Part shown: one piece after another, positions 1 through 9,950 of the stretch
How the letters are laid out: every line of letters begins with the position of its first letter
Position numbering within the stretch: the first letter of the stretch is position 1
NCBI GenBank assembly: GCA_013396915.1
Contig: VWZL01001948.1
Span: 32,730 to 96,729, forward strand
Direction of reading: 5' to 3'
Length of the DNA stretch: 64,000 nucleotides
Source: Stercorarius parasiticus
Lineage: Eukaryota; Chordata; Aves; Charadriiformes; Stercorariidae
Notes under the pieces: model-generated
Database searches by the model: none
What the model was told of the DNA's origin: nothing
Seen by the model: the letters and a program-made list of their open reading frames with translations, nothing else
Made by a program: the position numbers and the translations under genes

Positions 1-3000
1 ACCTTCGTCTCTTGATTATTAAGCTGGAAAATGCTAATCACAGCCTTGGGGCAAGCCTTTAATCCACAATCCCCACGCATCCCATTATAGTCAGAAACAT
101 GTCATACATACTCTTCCAGGTTCAGTAGGAAGAATAACTATCCTTTTCTAATATAGTAAAGGCAGATGAACAATGGAAGCCCTCTCCCAAGGATCTATTT
201 TCCATGGCAGGACTTCACAAAGTCGGGGACTTCCCTGCTTGCCCAGACATGGTCATGGTTGATGTGCTTGTGTTGGCTTAATGCAGGAAAGAGAAAAGCA
301 AGGAGCCACAAAGAGGATGACTCTTTTGAGGTCAGACCTTATTAGGACCAGCAGACTCGGGAATGTGTGTCCAGAAACTACTTCTTGGTGTTTGTTTCTA
401 CTTTATTCAAGGAAAGGAAAAAGCAGTCAGTTTATTCTTCTGTAAAGAAACAAGATCACATGGAGAAACTTAGTACATTTATATTATCAGTGTCTCTTCC
501 AAATAGAAAGGCTATAACAGATGACAGTATACTTACAGCCTGTTCTTTGAACCTTTGAACACTGCTCTCTCTCACATGGAGCAAGAACTGAGTAAGAACA
601 TCTTCACATTCTGTGAATTGCAGTTTGGTTTCTTTGCTGCAAGCTGTAAAAATCTCACTGCAAACACTTACCGTTTAGTCTGAGCCACAGGAGCTGTAAC
701 TGGTACATGGTGCTTCCCATGCAGTTTGTTTACAAGATGAAGGCCTCAGTCCCAGCCAGAGCAGGAACACATACCACCAACATTTGGAAGCCTTGCTTAA
801 GGAAACCCAGCCTGACAACCCCTCTTCCTACTGCAAAGCACTGCCTGGTCCAATTTCCAGTTTGATGGCTGCCCTCTTTGCCCCAGCACACCTGCAGGTA
901 AAAAGGCATCACAAGGAACACACCGTCCCCAGGTGAGAAGCAAGTGAAGTGATGGTGCCAGCTGTCTGTACAAAGGAGCTGCTATTGGTCCTCCTTGGCT
1001 GGAAGGATGGTTGGTTGGTAAGTGCAGTTTTGGCTTTGAGAGGGCAAGGGAGACAAGCAACAGAAAAAACAGGAGCAATAAGAGGCTGCCTTAGAGCCCT
1101 GTCAAGGAATCATGGAGTGTTTTGTCTATCTGACAAAAGAAAGATGATGGACTAAAAAATATTCCCCCCTTCCCCAGGCAGAGAGGGAGCACTGGCAGGA
1201 TCAGGAAATATCATGGGATCTTTCACCGCTGCAGCACCTAGTGAGTCCCCACTTGGCTTGTAGTCACATTCCTGAATGCATATAGGAGTGTCAGTCCCCT
1301 GATCTCACTGCGGCTTAACACTACTAAAATGTCTGTATGAGTCTGAGGAAAAATGGAAAAAAACCACTGTTATTTGCTGATTAAATACTGCTTTTGGCCT
1401 GTCTCTCTTGTACAGAAAAATGAGCAGGCTCAGACTGCCTCACTTTTCCCTGTATATCAGACACTGGCCCCTAACAGGACAAGAAGAACAGGACTGAACC
1501 GGAGGGACCAGAGACAAGGAACCTGCCATGCCTCCAGGTCCTGCCACGCCAGCTCACAGGGAACTTGCTGAGCCCTGTAGCCCTGCTACTACGTGGTTGC
1601 TGCCTTCATAGGTTACTGCTCCAAACCCACCTGCAGCAGGAGTAGAATGGGCTTGAGCTTACTTCTTTGCTTCTTTCCATACCTCAAGACACCCAACTAT
1701 GCATTATGGCCACCCTGCATCTAGATGCGTCCCCTTGCTACACTGCCATCTCTCTCCCAGCTGCAGCCCCCAAGGGCAGAGTTTCCTTAATTAATCATCA
1801 GGCAGATTTTTTTTTTTTCTCTGTCTCTTTTTCCATTTCTGAGTTGCGATGTTTCCTGCCAACTTTCTGCTTGGCATGAATTTCTACAACAGAGCAATAT
1901 AACTTCTGAAAATAGACACTTACACTGGAAAGCCTGACACACCCTATATGGAGCCTATGAGTGGCAGAACCATAATCAAAAGCCAGTCAAGACACTAGGC
2001 CATGCTAGCAGCAGTCGATTAAGGCTCTGAGCAAAGCAGCCCTAAGAGAAGAAAGTAAATGGGAGCTCTATAAAAGCTGTTGCACAGAACCCCCCCAGGC
2101 GTTTTTCATCGCTGAGAGGTATTTGAGATTGTACTCTTTACAGTAACCCTAGCTCAGGCGAGTTATTCCAATATAGCTGGCACGTTCAGAACCCCTTTAA
2201 AAATAAAAATTCATGGAAATGGATAACCTGCTGTGATTTCCTGATATGTAAAGCCTATGGGAAAAAAAGCCGGTAGTCGTATGATACAAGTCTGAGCTCT
2301 GCCTGTCATTAACAAGGGTGGGTTTTTCAGGGTAAAATTCTCCTGGGCCAAATAACAGGAGACTGATAAATAAAGCTTGTCAACTGCCCTTTCTGACTCA
2401 CTCTCTCCTGCTCAAGGGTGACTCACTGTCATGTGTGAAAGGCTGCCAGGTCTTGCTTACATGCTTAAGCAAGCATGGGTTGTCTGTGTTAGACATACAT
2501 TACCTCAGAAGAAGCAGACGCTTAACGCTGAGAAGGCAGCCCGGGAAAAGATTCTGCTGACTAAAGGATCTGAACTTCAAGGTATTTCTCAATCCTTTCT
2601 GGAAGGTTCAAGGTTGTTGTTAGATTACCACAGAAAACTTAGTCCCAAAGCCATGGTTGAGGGCTTGGCTGACGATCACAGTGTTTTAAAACCAGGACTC
2701 ACTAGGACCATCAGATTTTAGCCAGGTAATTCCTGTAGAGTGAGCCAGACAGCGTGTTCTAGGTGCAGATAGAAGTAACTGAGACCATGCCTCTTCTGGA
2801 GCTGCCTTTTGTCCAAGGAAAGCAGCGTGCCAAAAGCAGTCACTTGTTGCTCACTACTTTATGGTGAGAAAGTAGCCCCATGGGGCTGCTCCACTTAAGG
2901 AGGCTGTGAGGAACCCACCTTGAATCTGAAGAGAGGCAAACGTAGCATGTTGACCATCATCCCTCAGTCTGAGTAGCTCATCAACTGCTTTTGAGCAACA

Positions 3001-3752
3001 CTGGTAGCTGCTCAGCGCTTCCTTCTCTCTACAGTGACAGAGACCTTGCAGGTAAGTGACAGTGCACAAAAAGCTCATTCACGTCCAAGAGCTCTGCTGC
3101 CTACGTGAGTGCGTACTCCACCCTTCGGTCTTCTCCTGTCATCCTGGGCCCACCACAGGCCAGGTGTGTAACTCTGTAAATTCTCTGCCCTGGGCACTGC
3201 AGGGACTGTTCATAAATCCCAGTTATTAGCAAATACCACAGACTACATTGCCCTGCGGGACTGATGTGGCAAAGGACACTTGTCCCTCGTACTCTTTCTA
3301 AGGCCCCATACAATGCCTGTTTGCTTGGACGTGACAAAGCAAGGCACTTTTGCAAGGACTAGTGTACTGGGATGTCAATCCACAGATCAGTGTCACAGCT
3401 AGAGAGACAAAGCTGTACCTATTCTTCAGCATATGGGGGATTCCTCATGCAGGAACTGAAAGGTTTCTCCCAAGACCAAGAGAAGGAAGCTGTGCTGTAG
3501 CCTCCCTCAGCTCCAGGTATTAGCCAGCATCTTGCTGCACCATTCGGTAGGGAAACCATGCTGCTGCAGGGAAATGATACCACAACTGTCTCTTGCGTAT
3601 GTGGCCAGATATGTGTCATCCAGGAGTTGCCCATGCAGCCGGGAAAGACAGTTGCACATGCTTTGGCCCAGCCAAGCCATCAGGAAACCTGCAACTAAAG
3701 CATCATCTCAAGGTCTCATCCCCATTTTTCACACCATATGAGCACTAACCTG
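1..3752. other. Non-coding DNA downstream of PPP1R36
   Basis: I see no coding exon, RNA gene or clear repeat here. The open frames are short, overlap on both strands and lack exon-like splice contexts. By human synteny the next gene to the left should be PLEKHG3, but I recognise none of its exons, so this is probably the space between PPP1R36 and that gene. Confidence 0.5.
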
Positions 3753-4295
3753 TGTCAGGGTTTAACCCTAGCCAGCAACTAAGTCTCATGCAGCCACACT
3801 CGCTCCCTCCCTGGCCCCTTCCCCTGGTGGGATGGGTGAGAGAATCAGAAGAGTAAAAGTGAGAAAACTTGTGGGTTGAGATAAAGATAGTTTAATAAAT
3901 AAAGCAAAAGCCGTGCACACAAGCAAAGCAAAACAAGGAATTCATTCACTGCGTCACATCAGCAGGCAGGTGTTCAGCCATCTCCAGGAAAGCAGGGCTC
4001 CACCACACATAAGGGCTACTCCAGAAGACAAACGCCATAACTCTGAACATCCCCTCCCCGCTTCCTTCTTCTTCCCCCAGCTTTATATACTGAGTGTGAC
4101 TTCATATGGTATGGAATATCCCTGTGGTCAGTTGGGGTCAGCTGTCCTGGCTATGTCCCCTCCCAGCTTCTTGTGCCCTCTCAGCCTGCTTGCTGGCGGG
4201 CCAGTGTGAGGAGCAAAAAAGGCACAAATCCAAAACATAGCCCCATACTAGCTAGTATGAAGAAAGTTAACTCTATCCCAGCCAAAACCAGCACA
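3753..4295 (-). mobile_element. Solo LTR of an avian ERVL-type endogenous retrovirus
   Basis: The block begins TGTCAGGGTTTAACCC and ends CCAAAACCAGCACA, so it has TGT...ACA termini. It is flanked by a short direct repeat: cctg at 3749-3752 and 4296-4299, or acctg on both sides if the boundary A is shared. That is the expected target-site duplication. I recognise the sequence as the roughly 0.7 kb ERVL-type LTR common in neoavian birds. Read on the minus strand it has a TATA-like TATATAAAG (about 4081-4089) followed by the A-rich polyadenylation region (complement of 3890-3903), which sets the orientation. At 543 bases it is shorter than the copies I recall, because a piece near its 5' part is missing. 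There are no internal retroviral genes, so it is a recombined solo LTR. Confidence 0.85.
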
Positions 4296-4419
4296 CCTGC
4301 CTGCCCGCCCAAAATTTTTTAATGTATAACCTAGAAATGTTAATTTTGAATAAAGAGTGTGCCATTCCACGTCACATATATGAGGAAAATATATCAGCCT
4401 CGCACACAGTTCTAATATA

Positions 4420-4442
4420 TTCTATGATTCTATGATTCTATA
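4420..4442 (+). repeat. CR1-like 3' tail (ATTCTATG repeats)
   Basis: Tandem copies of the octamer ATTCTATG, the usual 3' end of avian CR1 retroposons, occur here without a recognisable CR1 body next to them. This is either a decayed CR1 end or a small microsatellite seeded by one. Confidence 0.5.
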
Positions 4443-4979
4443 TTTCTTCTCCTTTGGGAGAGAATATGTGTTTTTCCATTCCACAAAATTTCTGAGGTTA
4501 TTTTTAACTATTTTTGCTCTACACCAGGACAGATTGAGAGAGAAACTGCAGGCCACAACAGCCTCATCCAATAGTATAAAAGGACTCACCTGACACATGG
4601 AAAACAAGCCTAGGCCACAATGCTACTTAGGCGTTAATGTAACATGTGCTAGTCTAAGTGAAGTGACAAAATAATAGCTGTGAATCTGCAGTTCAAGTGT
4701 ATGTCTCAATAAGGCAGTGCAGGGCCATCCCACATAAGTGATCTAGTCCCTGGACTGTTGGTTACTCCAGAAGAAGTAAATTTCTCATCATAATTGTGCT
4801 GCAAAATCTCATCCTTTTAAAAACTGAACCACACATTGCAGGGGAAAATTGTGCTATTTTTATCCAGCATAGATACAGTTTGCTGAAAACTTCCAAACCA
4901 GCACTAACATGTCAAATTTCTGCTCTTAGCAATGATGAAAATATTACCTCTCTGGTTATCTTCCACTGTTTAATCATCC

Positions 4980-4985
4980 TTTATT
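4980..4985 (-). terminator. PPP1R36: Candidate PPP1R36 polyadenylation signal
   Basis: The plus strand reads tttatt, so the minus strand carries AATAAA about 0.9 kb beyond the PPP1R36 stop codon. A second variant (ATTAAA on the minus strand, 4969-4974) lies next to it. If used, the 3' UTR would contain the CR1 end and the SINE relic described below. Transcript data are absent, so this is only a candidate. Confidence 0.3.
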
Positions 4986-5393
4986 TTTTCATTGATTCTT
5001 ATTGACTATGACTAAGTCAGGATGTCATCCTAAATTTTCCTTCTGATGCTAACAATTAGCATGTACAGATAGTCTCATAGGTAAAATAACACCATTTCTT
5101 ACCATGAATTCATTTTGTTTCAAGATACTGACATCCCAACTGCATAATTTAAGTTTGAACATCTAAGATCTGCTTTTCCATTAATGTAAAATCAATTATA
5201 AAAATAAATATATATATATATAAAATTAAATAGATAAATTGAAATGAAGACTTGGTGGATATTTTAAATAACAGCATTTCTCTTTGCTCTACTTATTTCA
5301 CAATGAATCATAAATTAGGCTAGCTATATCTGAGAACAAAATGAGAAATGATGGAAATAAAAAAAAAGTAAACACAATATAGTGTTTACTCTA

Positions 5394-5494
5394 GTGGGAG
5401 GTGTCCCTGCCTGTGGCAGGGGGGTTGGAACTAGGTGATCTTTAATGTCCCTTCCAAACCAAACCATTCTATGATTCTATGATTCTGATTCTAT
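5394..5494 (+). mobile_element. CR1 non-LTR retroposon, 3' end
   Basis: The sequence matches the familiar avian CR1 3' end: GTGGGAGGTGTCCCTGCC, then the gggttggaactaggtgatct segment and CCATTCTATGATTCTATG. Only about 100 bases remain, a typical 5' truncation. It sits between PPP1R36's last exon and its candidate polyA signal, in antisense to the gene. Confidence 0.9.
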
Positions 5495-5664
5495 GGTATT
5501 AAAGATTCCAGAGTAACTCCCTTTAAAAGCGAAATTTCAGCAACTTTTAGACTGTAGTCAGTCATGTCTCCTGCTTGCTTTGCTAACCCTTTAGAAAAAG
5601 AGGGTTGACATTAAAATCAATAATCATTTTCACCTGCAGGTGTCAAAGCACTTCCCAAATTAAG

Positions 5665-5810
5665 TCAGTAAAATAATCTTCTCAGAAATGGTGCAATGAA
5701 GGCATTAAGATCAAGGAAAAATAGTTAGTGACAGAACCAGGGATTACCGTCCAGGTCTCCAGTCACCCAGTCAAGGCCCTTGTGTGCTAAACTACCCCAC
5801 CTCTGACAAA
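5665..5810 (+). mobile_element. Ancient MIR-like SINE relic
   Basis: The stretch with 'agtgacagaaccaggga', 'ccaggtctcc' and 'agtcacccagtcaaggccc' resembles the conserved region of old amniote MIR-type SINEs (family pattern: gtgacagagccaggattagaacccaggtctcctgactcccagtccagtgc). It is strongly diverged. A RepeatMasker run with an amniote library would decide. Confidence 0.55.
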
Positions 5811-5894
5811 TGAGTTAGGCTTCTTAAGCTGTAAATTCAGAGTGATTTACTTAGCGATGTGAAACCATGCCACTCAACACAGATACCACTTCTG

Positions 5895-6147
5895 CTAGTT
5901 GGTCTGATTACTGTCACCTTCTGCCATTTCTCTTGAGAGCGCAGTGCTCTGAATACTAAGACTGTTTTGGGGGCTTCTTAGAGACGGCAAACTGAGGTCA
6001 TTTGTCAGGATGGATAAACTGCTCCTTATTCTTCCTTGTTCTTGTTCTTCCTCTTCCTCTTCCTTTTCCTCCTTCTCCTCCATAGTCCCGTCACGCATGT
6101 TCATCAAAGATATTAACTCACTAACAGGAGCTCCAATGATGCCCACC
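5895..6147 (-). CDS. PPP1R36: PPP1R36 terminal coding exon
   Basis: The exon starts after the acceptor TTTTCCAACAG. Its first base completes the AA-G (Lys) codon begun in the exon ending at 7390. The frame then reads VGIIGAPVSELISLM, which corresponds to the conserved VGI-x-G-x-P segment near the mammalian PPP1R36 C-terminus. A run of glutamates with a few Lys and Gln follows (EEKEEKEEEEEEQEQ), then a Ser/Leu-rich tail ending at the stop codon complementary to 5895-5897. The acidic run is encoded by a purine-rich repeat (pyrimidine-rich on the plus strand, about 6035-6085), which is probably length-variable between species. Confidence 0.85.
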
Positions 6148-7389
6148 CTGTTGGAAAACATTGTGTTAATCTGCTTGGCACAACGAAGCAAAGGAGAAGC
6201 AGAGAAAGGGGGACAGACTTGTAATGTTTCCTAGGTAAACCAGCAAGGAACCTTGCCTCCTTAGCTCTCCCCCAGGGAAAAACAAATAACCAGGCTTACA
6301 CCCTCAGCACCTTGCACACCACAGTGTGTTTCTGTCTGGAGTGTGCATGCACACAACGTGAATTGCACATGTCCAAGTGAAGCTTGGCGCTCCCTGGAAA
6401 GGTTGGCCCTCTTACACATGAATTGCACGATGCTCTGCATAAGCTATAAAGGCAAGATGCTCAGGATGCGCCCAGCTTCCAAAGCACACACAAAACAATT
6501 ACATGTGCTTTTGTAGCAAATTTCACACTCTCAAGAAATATCGGACTCGCTGGTCATCTGTTGTAGATACGTCCAAAGATTTTGCATGTACAATGCTGCA
6601 GCTTTCATTGCATTGCCAGAACTCTGGAAGATCCAGACAAATGAAGGCAATTCTCAAATTCTAATTTCCAGGCAGAAAAAGATTTATGAGGGAAAGTCTT
6701 ACAGGGAGCCTTATATACATTTCAACAGAGCAAAACTGATTTACAGTGGTCCTGTTTACATGAGTGATTACATTAAAAAGTACTGTAGTGATACTGCTGT
6801 TAACCATGGCTAGATGGGAAATGGAATTCCTCTCATGTGGTATACCAGCCTTGAAAGAGTTTGGTTTTATCATGAATCAGATGAAAAGGTTCTATTTTTA
6901 TTACAATTGAAATTATATTTTAAAAGTACAGTGTAGTAACAAAATGGCTTTTTTGGAATAAATTACATCAGTAATGTCTGATCAGAACACTAGTAAAATC
7001 TAAAAGTCAAGAAGATATAAGAAATTGGAATAAATCACGAGACGAAAAAAAATAAACGTTCCATTTTGATTTTGAGAGGTTTTGATTAATTTCTGTTCAG
7101 ATTTATGTTAAAGCATATTTCCTGTCCCCTGAAAACTTTTCGAGTTTTAATAAAGCACTACGATGGGCAGTAGCTGCTTTGCCATCATTTAACCAAGAGC
7201 GCTTGGTTACCTCTGCAAGTTTCAGACTCTGTGAGGCCTCTCGGAGCCTACACTCCCGTTCCTCTCTAACTCCCACGTAGACCAAATCCTCAGTCCAATG
7301 GCCCCTCTCCCGCTGAGGAAGAGTCAGCTGTCCAACACTCTTCCTCATAGCACTACCCAATCTATTTATGCAGAGAAATAGGCCCTTAC

Positions 7390-7578
7390 TTGGTAGCGAG
7401 CAATTCGGAGAAGTCCGGCAGGCAGTCACATGTGCAAGATCGAGGGTCTCTGCCCTGACAGTAGTGCTTCTGGGAGAAGTATTGAGCGCTCTCCTTTGGT
7501 AAGGGCAGCAGTGTGCTGAGCGCTGGCGAGCGCTGGTGAATCATGCTGTTTATGAAAGGATGCTTGGTATGGACTTTT
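7390..7578 (-). CDS. PPP1R36: PPP1R36 penultimate coding exon
   Basis: The acceptor is TTTGTTTTCTTTCAAG and the donor is CCAA|GTAAGG. The frame contains RSPALSTLLPLPKESAQYF and then FSQKHY, matching the conserved RSP...LLPSPKE region of PPP1R36. Its first base completes an AG-A (Arg) codon from the previous exon, and its last two bases join the G of the terminal exon. A chance open frame on the same strand continues past the donor and is not part of the exon. Confidence 0.85.
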
Positions 7579-7665
7579 CTTGAAAGAAAACAAATGCAGG
7601 TGTTACCTCAGTGTATTTAGACAGGGCAGGTTCCCTAAGGACTCACCAGTGTGTCAAATGTGTAC

Positions 7666-7862
7666 CTCAGATATGGCAATTGCACTGTATTTGCAGCAGT
7701 AGTCCAGCCTCCTGCTTTCTGCAAGTCAACACTGTTCCTGTCTCTTAAGGTGGGATTGAACATGTCGGAGTAAAGAAGCCTGCCGATTTCTTCACGAATC
7801 ACTTGGAAGTGCTTCCGTCTGAACATGAGCCAAGCCACATAGCTGCAGAAGTTGTAGAAGCC
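7666..7862 (-). CDS. PPP1R36: PPP1R36 coding exon (FYNFCSYVAW region)
   Basis: This is the exon that identifies the gene. The frame starts GFYNFCSYVAWLMFRRKHFQ and continues IREEIGRLLYSDMFN, the most conserved block of PPP1R36. PPP1R36 binds the catalytic subunit of protein phosphatase 1. In mammals it is testis-enriched, and it has been reported to inhibit PP1 and to be linked to autophagy during spermatogenesis. The acceptor is CAATTTAG. I chose the donor CTGAG|GTACAC because it gives phase 2, which the next exon needs and which yields PYLRKVHTKH at the join. A stronger-looking donor (CTG|GTGAGT at 7646) is out of phase with the next exon. Confidence 0.9.
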
Positions 7863-9134
7863 CTAAATTGAAAACACAGATCCTCTTTTCCCTGGGAAAA
7901 GGCCCAGGGTCCCACTGCATGCTGGAGTGCAGGTTGGCATGACTCCACTAAAATGCCAGCAACTACTTGGCATCAAACTTTACCATGCATGCATCAGTGA
8001 AGAACTGAAAGGAATGGTTTTTTAAAGGTATGCAGACAGAGGAGGCTAGAAACAGAGTTAGCTCAGACAGATTTCATCGTGCTCAACTCTGAACAATTTG
8101 GCTTAGTCTTGCTGCTAGAAACTAAGGAGATAACCTGATATCACCACCCAGTTTCCCTCAATAATCAATGGAAAAAAACTAATTGGATGAGTCATTCTGT
8201 GGGGGTTCCTATCACACGCATCTATCTCAAGAGGCAACAATTCACCCTCTGGCTGAGCTTCTCCTTTCTGCATTGGCTGCCAAGGCAGCCAAAGGGCATG
8301 GTCTGACTGGAGAGCTATTGTCTGGGCAGCTGCAGGTAGACATGATGATCCCCACGCTGAATGATGGCATTATGATCACAGAAAATATTACTACCAAATA
8401 GGAACTCATCTCATCTCACCTCCGCATGTCTGCTTGCTGATTAAAAAACCAAAATCTAGCTTTTCACTCCTATTTAACACTTGTGATCCCTTGCATAAAC
8501 TGGATCAACCCCCAGTAAGTCCAATCTCTACTGAGTCTGTTCTTGAAAAGACAGCATCGCTGGGACTGCTGTGTGTCCTTGGAATTGAAGCCACACCTCC
8601 CCTTTTTCAAGGAAAGGCTTCCCAGTTTATGAAATATAAAGTATGATTTGGGCCCAGCTGTTTCATATTAATTTGCTGAAGCCCTGCTACATAGTGGCTC
8701 ATGGAGCTGTACGTGGCAGGCCAGAAGAGCTTATTGGCATCTAGAAATGTTGCCAAGGGCAATGGAAATGAAAGTAGGCTGTGAAATTTCTTACCTACAG
8801 AGATGAAACTACAAGACCAATGATGAGAAGAAATCTATAGACCAGACCTCAGGACCTCAGGCTGTGGTGGGAACTGCCTGGGGTTTAAGAGCCACAGAGG
8901 GACTGAAACTCCCTGGTTAAGGGCTCCAAAGGGAAAAGGCTTGGTCTGAAGGGCAAAGAGATGACATTTTACAGGAACATCTAGGCCCTAGAGGTAAAAT
9001 TTTATTCTAGGTACTCTGCCTTACAAGTAAGCTACTGGGGGAACCAAAAAGGAAAGGAGCATTTGGATGTGCAAGGGAGGGACGTGCTCTGGGCTGACAA
9101 TCACGCTCTCCATTTATCTTTGTGTCTTTCTTAC

Positions 9135-9174
9135 CTCAAAGAAGCTCCAATCTTTCTGTAATGATGTTTTTCTC
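9135..9174 (-). CDS. PPP1R36: PPP1R36 40-base coding exon
   Basis: A very short exon between acceptor CTGCCTTAG and donor GAG|GTAAGA. It reads RKTSLQKDWSFFE after one base that completes the Lys codon begun upstream. It ends in phase 0, directly ahead of GFYNFC in the next exon, and fits the variable basic linker before the FY-x-F block of PPP1R36. Phase agrees on both sides. At 40 bases it is easily missed by gene finders. Confidence 0.75.
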
Positions 9175-9920
9175 CTAAGGCAGTGAACAAGAGCACAAAA
9201 TTAATAGCAGCAGTCATCCTTTCAGTTCTCTGACCAGAGCATTGAATATCACTCAGGGGGCTGTGCCAAGCTGGCATTTCACCAGGGCAATAAAGTTGTT
9301 GCTGGTAGATCCTCATTACTAGCATGCAGAGACCCACTGTCCAAGAGAAAGGCAGGACTTCTGCATTGCTTCAGAAGGAGAAAATGCAAAATATTGTATG
9401 GCTCTGTTAATTAAATCTGACAGAGAACAAAGCTGGATACGATGAGCAGGCGAGGCTCCCCTGCTATGCTATCTAGACTGAGCTCTCTGCATGGGCCTCT
9501 AAAAAGTGGTCAGCACTGATCTAACCCAGTTCCCACTGAAGTCAATAAAAAACTCTTCCTGACATCACCGTGAGAGCAACGAGCAGAGTTACCGAGGGCA
9601 CAAAGCCAGGCCAATGCTGAGACAATAAACTTGAAAACTAGGAAGGAGATGCCTGATGTATCTCCAAGAAGAAATGTAAAACATGCCCAAGAACGACAAA
9701 GGGTCTTTATTAAAGACGCAGCAATTTGCCCAGTGAAGCCTGAGAGATGCCCTTACCACCCACTTGAGCCCAGGGATTCTCACACAAAGCCAAATGACTG
9801 TACATCATTGAAACAGTCATTAAAGCAGAGGGTGGTGCACACATCCCAGCAGCCACTCAGTTCTCCTGGAGATGGCACAACCCACCCTCATGGAAATGAA
9901 AGCAAATTTTACATGCTAAC

Positions 9921-9950
9921 CTACAGATCCCCACAGATCCCCACAGATCT
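9921..9950 (+). repeat. 10-bp tandem repeat, three copies
   Basis: ctacagatcc, ccacagatcc and ccacagatct follow directly on one another. It is small, intronic and has no obvious role. Confidence 0.8.

Noticed and set aside
7635..7665. Consensus donor CTG|GTGAGT at 7646 as the end of the PPP1R36 exon
   Set aside because: It gives phase 0, which does not match the phase 2 required by the exon starting at 7578. The donor at 7665 does match and gives a better protein join.
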